DNA from: Pseudomonas sp. ERMR1:02
GTDB lineage: Bacteria; Pseudomonadota; Gammaproteobacteria; Pseudomonadales; Pseudomonadaceae
Assembly (NCBI RefSeq): GCF_002277815.1
Contig: NZ_NKJI01000014.1
Coordinates: forward strand, 62,001-126,000
Reading direction: 5' to 3'
Length of the DNA stretch: 64,000 nucleotides
Made by a program: the position numbers and the translations under genes. Shown piece by piece: positions 36,702 through 45,188 of the stretch (position 1 is its first letter; each line of letters begins with the position of its first letter). The notes beneath the pieces were generated by a model. It was not told the DNA's origin, ran no database searches, and saw only the letters and a list, made by a program, of their open reading frames with translations.

Positions 36702-37130
36702 AGGCTCTGTATGAAAACCCTTGAAATCCCGCCAACGCCCCAGCCAGCTTGAGTTTCCGTTGAGTTTTGCCCTTTTCAGCTCAAGACTCCGTGATGCCCA
36801 AGCAGTGATATGAGATTTCCGATGCGGACTTGGAGTTGGTTTCGGACCTCCTCAATTCGCCTCGACGCACGGGGCGTCCGCGAGCCGATGATCGACTGAT
36901 GCTCAACGGCGTGTTCTGGGTGCTTTGCTCGGGCGCGGCCTGGCAGGACATGCCTGAGCGATACGGACCTTGGTCTACGGTTTATCAGCGGTTTCGAGAT
37001 TGGCGAAATTAGGGCGCCCTCAACAAGATGCTCAAGTGGATTCACGTCAAACTCAACGAGCATGGACTGATCGATCTGGATACTTGGTGCATTGAATCGC
37101 CCCGGCTTATGTAGACACTCGATGACCGCT
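36702..37130 (+). mobile_element. IS5-family remnant with N-terminal transposase fragment
   Basis: GGCTCTGTATGAAAACCC near 36702 resembles an IS5-type terminus. ATG 36793 opens MPKQ, then TGA, then YEISDADLELVSDLLNSPRR and MLNGVFWVLCSGAAWQDMPE, the DUF4096 N terminus of IS5 transposases. A TAG at 37010 and a further stop in LDTW-TGG-TGC show decay, and the DDE part is missing. It abuts MITE copy 2, whose ends are similar. Confidence 0.75.
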
Positions 37131-37137
37131 ATTGGCC

Positions 37138-37296
37138 CAGAGTGTGTAAAAACGCTTCACCAAAATTGAAGTATGCGCGTCTACGTTGAATCTGAAATTT
37201 ATCGGCACGTCAGCAGATGTGGATTTCGCGTAGAAGCGCGATTTTCAGTCCGGTTTTGAGTACCTGCCGCGCTCAAAAACGTTTTTACACAGCCTC
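37138..37296 (-). mobile_element. 159-bp MITE-like element, copy 2 (inverted)
   Basis: The reverse complement of this segment is nearly identical to 29758-29916, with the same 159-bp length and terminal sequences (CGTTTTTACACAGCCTC at its right end). The two copies face each other across 7.2 kb. Confidence 0.75.
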
Positions 37297-37448
37297 GGCC
37301 GAAAGCGGCCATGCATGAAGGCCTTCTCAGGAAGGTTGCCGGGCAAGCGAGATGGCAAAAAGCCATATGTGTCAGTCCTGCCATTCCGTTATGCTTCAGG
37401 GGCAGTTTTGCATTCCAGGTACGGAGAGATTGGTAATGGGGATTTCAA

Positions 37449-40427
37449 ATGATTAGTCGCGGGTCTGAATGGCATCGGTGGGAGCCGCACATTCATGCCC
37501 CGGGTACGGTTCTAAACAATCAATTTGGCTCAGACAATCCATGGGAAGCCTACCTTCAGTCGCTTGAAGAACTGATACCTGCAGTTGAGGCGATAGCTGT
37601 TACTGACTACTACGTCACGGACACCTATGAGACCTTCCTGAAGCACAAAGACGCTGGCAGGCTGCCAAACGTCCAGCTTCTCTTTCCGAACATTGAGCTT
37701 CGCCTGGATGTTGCCGCGAAATCCGGCTTTGTGAACATCCATCTGCTGGTCAGTCCAGAGGATCCTAATCACCTGTCAGAGATTAAACGCATCCTCAAAC
37801 GCCTTCAGTTTCAAGCTTTTGGCGACCGGTTCGATTGCACGCGAGATGAACTGATTAAACTCGGGAAGTGCGCTGACCCCTCGATTGTTGATGATGGCGC
37901 TGCTTTACGACATGGAGCGACGCAATTCAAAGTCAATTTCGACCAGCTGCGAAAGGTGCTTGGTGAAAGCGACTGGGCGAAAAAGAACATCCTAGTCGCT
38001 GTAGCCGGGAATGCGGGCGATGGAACATCCGGAGTTCGTCAGGCTGCGGACGCGACCATACGCCAAGAAATAGAAAAGTTCGCTCATATTATTTTTTCTA
38101 GCAGCTCTGCACAACGGGAGTTCTGGCTCGGCCAACGTTCTAACATGACTCCAGAGGACCTGCGCATTCGCTATGGAGGATTAAAACCATGCCTCCACGG
38201 CAGCGACTCCCACGACCAGAAATCGGTGGGACAGCCGGTAGATAAACGTTTCTCGTGGATCAAGGGGGCTCTCGAATTTGATGCCCTCCGTCAGGCTTGT
38301 ATTGACCCAGAGGGGCGCGCTCACGTTGGCGAGCTGCCTCCTCGTTCTGCCATGCCTTCCCAAGTCATTTCCCATGTCAGAATCAATAACGCAGCCTGGG
38401 CGGAATCGCCCAGCATCCCTCTAAATCCTGGTCTTGTGGCAATCATTGGCGCGCGAGGTTCGGGCAAAACCGCTCTCGCCGACATCATCGCTGCCGGCTG
38501 TGATGCGATTACCGAAGAGAGTTGGAACGCAGATGAGAACAGCAGCCCATCCTTCCTTGCACGTGCTCGACGGTTGATGGGAGATGCATCCACAACTCTT
38601 ACCTGGGGAGGGGGAGCCTTCATCGAACGTGCTCTTGATGGGAGGGACGCCAATGGCCATATGTCCTTTGCGCGGGCTCGCTACCTTTCTCAGCAATTCG
38701 TTGAAGAGCTGTGCTCGGCAAAAGGTATGTCCGACGGCCTGGTGGACGAAATCCAGAGGGTCATCTTTGATTCGCACACCCCAGATAGTCGCGATGGAGC
38801 TATCGATTTTGACCAGCTTCGCGAGCAGCTGACAGCTCGCTTTCAACAAGCTCGCGCTCGGGAGGCTGCGGCAATTGATGACATATCAGAGCGAATCTCG
38901 ATCGAATTTGAGAAAGAAAGCTCAGTTGCTTTGCTGACAACCCAAGTCGCTCAGAAAAAGCAGCAGCTACATGGGTATTCCATCGATCTGGCAAAGCTCG
39001 TAGTCAAAGGTACAGAGACGCATGCGACTCGGCATGCCCAGTTAAGTGCCGTGGCCGAAAGTCTGCGAGGCCGAATCCAAGTCTACGGTAATCAGCGTCG
39101 CACCTTCGTCGCGTTACAGGACGAGGTACGGAGCATGCGAGCAACAGGTGCGCCTGAAATCCTTCGGCAGGTACAGGCCAGGCACACTAATAGCGGCCTA
39201 GGGCCAGAGCAGTGGGACCAGTTCCTCCTAATTTACAAGGGGGATGTCGACCAGAGTCTTACTGACTATATCAAATGGGCTGACGATGAGATCGCAAAGC
39301 TTAGGGGCGTTCCCCCACCACCGGGCAATCCGCTGACTCCTCTAATCGCCGATACCGTGGACATCACGTCTTTGGCACTAGCACCTATCACTGCTGAGAT
39401 GACAAGGCTCGAAGCGCTTTTCAGTGCCGATAAGCTAATTCAAGAGCAGTTCAAAGCTCTGTCCGACCGTATCACTCAAGAAAACACAATCCTCAAATCT
39501 CTTGAGACCAGGCTTACAGACGCCCAAGGGGCAGAAGCGCGGCGCAAGGTGCTCCAGGCCGAGCGTAGTGACACATATGGTCGTGTATTCGATGCAATCA
39601 TCAATGAGCAGAGTGCCTTAGCCGATCTCTACCACCCGCTAATGGTACGTCTGGAGGCCTCATCAGGAACCCTACAAAAGCTCGGCATATCAGTTCGTCG
39701 ATCATCTGATGTCGCCGCATGGGGAATCATTGGCGAAGAAAAGTTGCTCGATAGACGAAAGGGCGGGCCGTTCAACGGTCGAGGCTCGCTGATCGATGCT
39801 GCAACAAGAGAGCTCAAGCCTGCATGGGAGACGGGTTCCGCTTTGGAAATCCAGACCGCAATGGCGGCTTTCATGGATAAGTACCGCAGGGACTTCATCG
39901 CTCATGCCCCAGTTGCTCAGTCCCAGCAAGGGGAATTTCGCGCTTGGTCTAAGCAATTTGCAGCTTGGCTGTACAGCACTGACCACATGACGGTCAGCTA
40001 CGAGATTTTGTACGACGGTATCGACATCAGGAAGCTGTCGCCAGGGACACGGGGTATTGTGCTGCTCCTGTTGTATCTGGCGCTCGACGACGCAGATGAT
40101 CGACCTCTGATCATCGACCAGCCTGAAGAGAACCTCGACCCTAAATCGGTTTTCGACGAGTTGGTCTCTCTCTTCGTAGCCGCCAAAGCGAAGCGTCAGG
40201 TGATTATCGTCACCCACAACGCCAACCTTGTGATCAATACCGATGCCGACCAGATCATCGTGGCAAGCTCGGGCCACCATACTCCAGGTGGCCTACCGCC
40301 TATTTCCTATGTGTCAGGCGGGTTGGAGAGCTTAGAGGTTCGTAAAGCAGTGTGTGAGATTCTTGAAGGGGGCAATACTGCGTTTCAGGAGCGAGCTAGA
40401 CGACTGCGGGTAAGATTGGAACGGTGA
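37449..40427 (+). CDS. PHP phosphoesterase-SMC-like ATPase (TrlF-type)
   Basis: 992 residues. The N-terminal PHP domain shows metal-ligand motifs EPHIHAP (H14, H16), TDYYVTD (D52), FPNIELRL (E83), NIHLL (H98) and HGSDSHD (250-256). An SMC/RecF-type ATPase is split around a long coiled coil: Walker A GARGSGKT (334-341); coiled coil about 450-720; ABC signature LSPGTRGIVLLLL near 864; Walker B LIIDQPEENLDP near 888; H-loop VTHNAN. This matches the family named TrlF-type AAA-like ATPases. PHP-SMC fusions are often in defence islands, where the PHP part would hydrolyse a nucleic acid or nucleotide under ATPase control. No partner is in the same transcript. Confidence 0.85.
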   Translation: MISRGSEWHRWEPHIHAPGTVLNNQFGSDNPWEAYLQSLEELIPAVEAIAVTDYYVTDTYETFLKHKDAGRLPNVQLLFPNIELRLDVAAKSGFVNIHLLVSPEDPNHLSEIKRILKRLQFQAFGDRFDCTRDELIKLGKCADPSIVDDGAALRHGATQFKVNFDQLRKVLGESDWAKKNILVAVAGNAGDGTSGVRQAADATIRQEIEKFAHIIFSSSSAQREFWLGQRSNMTPEDLRIRYGGLKPCLHGSDSHDQKSVGQPVDKRFSWIKGALEFDALRQACIDPEGRAHVGELPPRSAMPSQVISHVRINNAAWAESPSIPLNPGLVAIIGARGSGKTALADIIAAGCDAITEESWNADENSSPSFLARARRLMGDASTTLTWGGGAFIERALDGRDANGHMSFARARYLSQQFVEELCSAKGMSDGLVDEIQRVIFDSHTPDSRDGAIDFDQLREQLTARFQQARAREAAAIDDISERISIEFEKESSVALLTTQVAQKKQQLHGYSIDLAKLVVKGTETHATRHAQLSAVAESLRGRIQVYGNQRRTFVALQDEVRSMRATGAPEILRQVQARHTNSGLGPEQWDQFLLIYKGDVDQSLTDYIKWADDEIAKLRGVPPPPGNPLTPLIADTVDITSLALAPITAEMTRLEALFSADKLIQEQFKALSDRITQENTILKSLETRLTDAQGAEARRKVLQAERSDTYGRVFDAIINEQSALADLYHPLMVRLEASSGTLQKLGISVRRSSDVAAWGIIGEEKLLDRRKGGPFNGRGSLIDAATRELKPAWETGSALEIQTAMAAFMDKYRRDFIAHAPVAQSQQGEFRAWSKQFAAWLYSTDHMTVSYEILYDGIDIRKLSPGTRGIVLLLLYLALDDADDRPLIIDQPEENLDPKSVFDELVSLFVAAKAKRQVIIVTHNANLVINTDADQIIVASSGHHTPGGLPPISYVSGGLESLEVRKAVCEILEGGNTAFQERARRLRVRLER

Positions 40428-40432
40428 AGTGT

Positions 40433-40462
40433 GAACGGGGTGGGAAGTCACCCACCCCGTTC
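40433..40462. terminator. Hairpin after the PHP-SMC gene
   Basis: GAACGGGGTGGG and CCCACCCCGTTC form a perfect 12-bp stem with a 6-nt loop starting 6 nt after the stop. No T run follows, so termination efficiency is uncertain. Confidence 0.65.
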
Positions 40463-40603
40463 AGTGTCTTATGGCTGCCAGCAGGTGCGATAGCGCTCAT
40501 GATTCACGATGACTACGGGTATGACCAGAACGATATCCAGTGTGAAGAATGGATCTACGGACTCACTACCATCAGCTGGTTGTGGCAGTTATCGGTGTTG
40601 ACA

Positions 40604-40636
40604 ACTGACCGCTTTCGGCCAAAAGGAGTCAGTCGT
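40604..40636. repeat. Dispersed palindromic motif, best copy
   Basis: CTGACCGCTTTCGGCCAAAA followed by GGAGTCAGTC is an imperfect inverted repeat. Related copies lie at 30419-30436, 37122-37137, 41156-41186 and 42855-42872, always between genes. Function unknown. Confidence 0.5.
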
Positions 40637-40673
40637 AAGTGTCCAAATCGGTGAGTAAACTTGGTCGTCTCGT

Positions 40674-41000
40674 TCACGGTTTATCTGTCGTGCTTCCGCC
40701 ATCATTGAAGAAATCGTCCGCTGCAACCATGCCGAAATCATCAGTTAATTTGTCCTTTTCATTTTCACTGAACATCGTTTGGGCACGCCTTTCCTGCTTA
40801 AGACTGGCAACTGTCTGGAAAAAGCAGCGTTCACACAGGTGTATCTCATAGCGCTCACCATCGTGGGCCGAGCCGTATCCCCAGTGGGCCTGCAGCATGG
40901 CGTATTGGAGGCCATAATCCTCGACGCGAGTGCTTTCGAGGCAGACATCGCACAGGATGTCGCTGACGATCTCAACTTCTTTCTTTTCTTTGATCTTCAT
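40674..41000 (-). CDS. Small protein with a split zinc-ribbon motif
   Basis: 108 residues from ATG 41000, 5 nt after GGAGG; ATG 41003 is adjacent but closer to the RBS. Cysteine pairs ILCDVCLE (about residue 18) and HLCERCFF (about residue 55) would bind one zinc ion. The C terminus is acidic (DDFFNDGGSTTDKP). No family or function was recognised. It is monocistronic and faces the PHP-SMC gene end to end. A DNA- or RNA-binding accessory role is possible but not supported by anything else. Confidence 0.65.
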   Translation of the reverse strand: MKIKEKKEVEIVSDILCDVCLESTRVEDYGLQYAMLQAHWGYGSAHDGERYEIHLCERCFFQTVASLKQERRAQTMFSENEKDKLTDDFGMVAADDFFNDGGSTTDKP

Positions 41001-41323
41001 CATCACCTCCCGTAGCCCAAAACAAACCCACCTAGAAAAGCATAGTAGACACTGAACAACGACAAAACACTGCCCACGGGAAGCCGCATACACCGCATTC
41101 ATTCTTTCCGACTTAGTCCCCTGCAATCTCGGATTGTTGCCTTATGATTTAGCCAGCCGCTATCGGCCACAAGCAGTCGGTGGACGGACCAGAGGCAATT
41201 AGGTAACTTCAACTTGCTGCGCTGAATCTCACCGCAGCAGGGCTTGTCGTCACCCCAGTCGCGTCTTCCGTAGATAGATGGGTCAAGGACTGACAGGACG
41301 ACAAGGAACGTTATACGACATTA

Positions 41324-42040
41324 ATGTCGCCCAATAGGCGCTATGACATGCCCGGATTTAATGAGCTGATTGCAGAGCTAGAAAAAAAACATCCAGATGA
41401 TTGGTGGATAAAGAGCAGACGTGACACAGAGTCTTTGTTTCCAGACTCTTTTCCTCAGGTGCATATCTACGAAAATGCACTCCGTATACTGGATTCAGAT
41501 TCTTGGTTGGTTCTTTCTGAAAAAGCACATGATGTATTTCCCGGGCCACAAGGAGCTCGGGGAAAGAATCAGTTCTTTAATCTACTGAATGAGGCATTGG
41601 CATACGAGTATCTTGCTGGGCAAGAGCTACGCAACATCCGCCTGTTGCTCCCCGTACCAAAGAAAAAGACCCCAGACATTTCGTACGACGTTAATGGTAT
41701 GGTGCGCTACTGCGAAGTGAAAACCATCAGTGTTTCCGAGGAAGAACTAGGTAGAATCGGTGCCGGAGAGGCATTTGATAGCTCCATTTACTATGAGTTA
41801 ACCCCAGAGTTCCTTGATAAACTTGGTTCAACTATTCAGAATGCGGCAGCGCAGATTAAATCTTTTTCGCCGTCTGGCTTGATCTACGTAATAGTCCACT
41901 TTGATGATTTTTCGCTAGTCCACTACGACACATATCAGCGCCAGATATCCGATTTTTTGGCGTGTAGCTTTCCGGCGCTTGAGATCATTGTTCGCGTCGG
42001 TGTTCTAGGAGCGCATTACATTCGGCATGGCGTTTGCTAA
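41324..42040 (+). CDS. Putative PD-(D/E)xK-fold nuclease of unknown family
   Basis: 238 residues from ATG 41324; ATG 41348 (MPGFNELIAELEKK) is an alternative. The core TPDISYDVNGMVRYCEVKTI has Asp, then Glu-x-Lys in consecutive strands, the restriction-endonuclease-fold arrangement. A preceding helix carries NQFFNLLNEALAYEYLAG, where a glutamate could complete the site. No specific family is recognised. It stands alone, 900 bp after the PHP-SMC gene, in DNA of slightly lower GC. It may be a restriction- or defence-type nuclease; that is inference from motif and place. Confidence 0.6.
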   Translation: MSPNRRYDMPGFNELIAELEKKHPDDWWIKSRRDTESLFPDSFPQVHIYENALRILDSDSWLVLSEKAHDVFPGPQGARGKNQFFNLLNEALAYEYLAGQELRNIRLLLPVPKKKTPDISYDVNGMVRYCEVKTISVSEEELGRIGAGEAFDSSIYYELTPEFLDKLGSTIQNAAAQIKSFSPSGLIYVIVHFDDFSLVHYDTYQRQISDFLACSFPALEIIVRVGVLGAHYIRHGVC

Positions 42041-42258
42041 AACTTTTCGGTCATGCATAGCAAGTCACTCAAGTCGTTCGCTTCGTTCACTGGGACTGCG
42101 TTCCGCCGCCCCTTAACCTAAGTCTGCAAAGGGTCGGTCTTTGAAGATTTCGATGGATGGTTAGAGCGAGATGAGAGCTATCGGGCGGGCATCAGCCTCG
42201 TGCTTTGAGAGAGAAACAGCTCTACTCTGGCATCCAGAGCATTGAGGAGGTCGATCCA

Positions 42259-42729
42259 ATGGGTCCTACAATCATGCGTCCTCATGCGGGGGCCGTAGCT
42301 CTAACTCCGACGCTTCATTTGACTCATGCAGAGAACGACAGCTTGAGCCATTTGGGAGTCCTGCATCTTGTTCAAGCTGGATTTCTGCTCAATGACGTGC
42401 AGGCCATGGTCGGCTCATCGAGCCTCTTCAAGGCTCGCAAGCTCCTGGAGCGAATTATGGGGAAGTCGATCAGGACCATCCAACGTCTGAACAACCCCAA
42501 AGATGCCGTCAGATTGGATGCTCACCAAAGCGCTGTGGCTTTCCAGTATGCAAAAGTGCTTGAGCTCGCAATGTCGGTATTCGGCTGCCAAACGCTCGCG
42601 GAGAATTGGCTGGACCGGCCATGTAGGCAGCTGTCAGGGATCGTTCCTTTTGAAATGCTCGATACTGCGATCGGTTTCAATGTAGTAGTGGATTACCTAG
42701 AGCGTGTTCGCTTAGGTGTGTATCAGTAG
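42259..42729 (+). CDS. Xre/MbcA/ParS-type antitoxin without an adjacent toxin
   Basis: 156 residues from ATG 42259, preceded by GAGGAGG at 7 nt. The middle part (LFKARKLLERIMGKSIRTIQ, then RLDAHQSAVAFQYAKVLELA) is the Xre-MbcA-ParS helical region, and the C terminus (AENWLDRPCRQLSGIVPFEM, LDTAIGFNVVVDYLERV) is the toxin-binding DUF2384 domain. Normally a RES-domain toxin gene is adjacent and downstream. None is present within several hundred bases on either side, so this is an orphan that may act as an anti-addiction factor or a relic. Confidence 0.85.
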   Translation: MGPTIMRPHAGAVALTPTLHLTHAENDSLSHLGVLHLVQAGFLLNDVQAMVGSSSLFKARKLLERIMGKSIRTIQRLNNPKDAVRLDAHQSAVAFQYAKVLELAMSVFGCQTLAENWLDRPCRQLSGIVPFEMLDTAIGFNVVVDYLERVRLGVYQ

Positions 42730-43240
42730 CCTCGTCCCCAGCCAGGCCGAGATTGATCTTGAGCGACGTAGCCGCCCGATTTTGGCCCACACCAGCCCTG
42801 ACCAGCGTCTACTTTGGGTCGACTTCTGCCGGTCAAGACAGGCAAAAACCGGCCAAAGGCGGTCATGCAAAGACCCAACGTTGCAACCGCCATCAAACAA
42901 CATTACTCTGACCTTTCGAAGCTAAGACGCAGTCAAAAACCATTTAACTGCGCGGATTGCATGGGTGTGTAGAAGAAATATATGTTCAACTTTTTGGTAG
43001 GATTGAAATTAATGCGCAGCCGGTTACTGCGGCGTCCCATTGTTCTCCGAATGCCTTTCCCGTACGAGCCAACGCGGGATTCGGCGGTTGTCAGCAGATT
43101 CCACTCTAAACCCTTGTTGCTGCAGACAGAACCTTTTCTCACCGCAATGCGCGCCTTAGGGTTTGGCACCCCCCAATAACCAGCTTTAACATGTCGTTGT
43201 TTGTTCGGCGCGCATCACGCTTCGTTTCGGATATGGACAG
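42730..43240. other. Gene-free stretch with one dispersed motif
   Basis: No supported gene in about 500 bp. ACCGGCCAAAGGCGGTCA (42855-42872) is another copy of the intergenic motif seen at 40604. Confidence 0.45.
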
Positions 43241-43700
43241 TTAGCTCTTTTCGATACTTTGTCTTTGGATAGTGTCGTAATCGTAGGGTTTAGTTCCATA
43301 AAAAGAGTGGATTTCCGTTGCCCAAGACTCGTCGGCCATATTAGGCCAACTGTCATTGTCAAAACCGGGTGCATTTTCCAAGTGCTCTTTCTCTACATTT
43401 AATACAAAGCGCTTATTAACTGTGTCGAGTGTCAATGCATTCCAGGGTACCGCAAACAGTTTTTCTCCCATGCCAAGAAAGCCACCAAAGGATAGAACGG
43501 CATAACTCACTCTACCGCTGCGAACATCTAGCATGATTTCCTTAATATCCCCAAGTCTTCTTCGTTATGGTTATAAACATCATTTCCAATGAGTGTGTCT
43601 GCTCCCATTAGGTCGGGGCCAGGCCCCTGTTCCTCGGAGCCGGCATCTCGTAGGAGGTTGGTTTGTACATGCCATAGGTATCGCGATCTACGTAGTTCAT
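43241..43700 (-). pseudogene. PRC-barrel domain protein, frameshifted
   Basis: ATG 43700 (MNYVDRDTYGMYKPTSYEMP) follows GGAGATAGTA. The frame then shifts twice: near 43620 and at a C4 run on + (43549-43552), where adding one base gives EEDLGDIKEIMLDVRSGRVS. The C-terminal part, intact to 43241, contains SYAVLSFGGFLGMGEKLFAV and PWNALTLD, the PRC-barrel core, and WATEIHSFYGTKPYD. Such small proteins are frequent in Pseudomonas stress-related loci. A short product could start at the internal ATG 43534. Confidence 0.75.
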
Positions 43701-43805
43701 TACTATCTCCTATCAGTAATTGCCAAACAATCAGATAATGTACACACGGCCTTGATGGCTGTATTGGTAGGAGTCACCCGCTTTAGAAAAAGTTGAATTT
43801 TTTTT

Positions 43806-43920
43806 TCGGCATGGCGACGAGTGGTTACTTAGAAATAAAATGGTTAATGGGCTTTTAATTAGGCTGCTATCAATGTGTAATGTTATGTGTTGTTTTTATA
43901 TGGTCATTAAGCCATGCCGA
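43806..43920. repeat. 115-bp AT-rich element with perfect 10-bp inverted ends
   Basis: TCGGCATGGC at 43806 and its complement GCCATGCCGA at 43911 bracket a very AT-rich core with no gene. It may be a small MITE. No second copy was seen in the window. Confidence 0.4.
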
Positions 43921-44000
43921 TATCATATTGTTTGAATGAAGCGACTTACTATTGTGGCAACTACGTCTGCGGCTTGCATATAACTTCATAAGTATGAAGA

Positions 44001-44309
44001 TTAAGCTTGGGCAGCCGCGTTTTCGGTCGGCCAGTTCACTTTGAAGGTGCCGCGAGGGTGTGGGATTTCGAGGCAAATAGTCGCAGCGGTGATATCTGAT
44101 CGTGACGTCGGCGACGGTAAGGTCAGCGGAATGAAGGCAGGTTGCAGGGCGACAGTTTTTTGCGATTGCAGCCGAATCCACTTATGGACGAGGTTTGCGT
44201 TGAGGTTGTGGCCCAGCGCGACGCTGGCAATCGAGGCGCCAGGTTCGGAGCACTCTTGAATGACTCCAGCTTTGAAGGATTTGGAGTAGGAACGGCGTTG
44301 TGGCTGCAT
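44001..44309 (-). CDS. tnpA: IS66-family accessory protein TnpA
   Basis: 102 residues from ATG 44309 (MQPQRRSYSKSFKAGVIQEC); an ATG at 44345 is also in frame. SIASVALGHNLNANLVHKWI is the HTH of IS66 TnpA and AFIPLTLP plus TICLEIPHPRGTFKVNWP are its conserved C-terminal strands. The other two IS66 genes, tnpB and tnpC, are absent, so this is a fragment and transposition-dead. It reads leftward, away from the IS66 terminus at 44407. Confidence 0.85.
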   Translation of the reverse strand: MQPQRRSYSKSFKAGVIQECSEPGASIASVALGHNLNANLVHKWIRLQSQKTVALQPAFIPLTLPSPTSRSDITAATICLEIPHPRGTFKVNWPTENAAAQA

Positions 44310-44407
44310 GAAAGACCCGCTTAAAAGGCTAGAAATGGTGTCCACTTAAGTGCACACCATCGCCCTTTGGCGTCGGGGTCAGGAAGGTGTGTTCGCCGGA
44401 CGGATAC
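44001..44407 (-). mobile_element. IS66-family left-end fragment
   Basis: Besides tnpA it keeps the terminus: CGCCGGACGGATAC ends at 44407, similar to the IS66 end at 30294-30307. Sequence to the left of 44001 shows no further IS66 genes, so the element is truncated there. Confidence 0.7.
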
Positions 44408-44413
44408 CGGCAG

Positions 44414-44945
44414 CATGCACATTTCACCAAAATAATGGCTTCTATCCTGAATGCTAGGAAGCACTTTTCCAAAGCAGATAGGAGTGAGTTTTGGCGTAGC
44501 ATTGCCTACTACAACTTCATCCAAGAGTTTTTACCCAGCATCCGAAAAGCGCCGTCGGGCGCAGTTTGGGAGAAAGGTAACCGACCGTTTACTGAAGTCT
44601 TGGAGGTCTTGGCACCAGAGTTGATCGTCTGCTTCAGCAAGCGAAACGGTGATAGTTTCCGCGCTAGCGGGTGGTGTGCCTGTGGCAGTGGCTAATCACC
44701 CGTCTTCGCAGTTTGCTTACTCCACAGTCAATCCCATTATCGCTGAGCAGATCGAGCTGGCATTGGCGCGCAAGGCGCTGGTAGCAGATTTCGCTAGTAC
44801 CAGCGCTCTGTATTCACGCTGGTGCGAGGCCACAGTTTCTGCCTTGCCCACACCAAGAAAACATCTTTCGGGTTCGGACAGGCTTGAGCTAATTGCGAAG
44901 CGAATGGAATTGATGGCTGCGCTCGACGAAGCTGCACTGGCGTAG
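44414..44945 (+). pseudogene. Uracil-DNA-glycosylase-like protein, 5'-truncated and frameshifted
   Basis: The first part reads FSKADRSEFWRSIAYYNFIQ then VWEKGNRPFTEVLEVLAPEL, and after a frame change near 44650 continues GVPVAVANHPSSQFAYSTVN to a TAG at 44943. The order of a helix, a strand ending in LIVCF, and HPSS is typical of uracil-DNA-glycosylase superfamily proteins. The 5' end is missing where the IS66 fragment begins, so the insertion probably destroyed the gene. Function cannot be read further. Confidence 0.5.
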
Positions 44946-45188
44946 GTCAGCTGCCTAAGCGTGGGTCGTTGAATCCACACAGCCGTTAACAGCCATTAGT
45001 GAACGTCCGCTTCAGCCGATTGTTGCCTGTCGCCAAGGGCAGTAAACGACCCATTGCAAGCGATCGCAGCCAATACAGTTACGGTCAGTTTTGCCCGCGC
45101 CGAGAGTCGTGGCGTGCAAGATCTACCCAGTTGCGCCGCACTAGAGCATCACGCTGCGTCAATACCTGTTGCAACCGCCGAGCCACTG

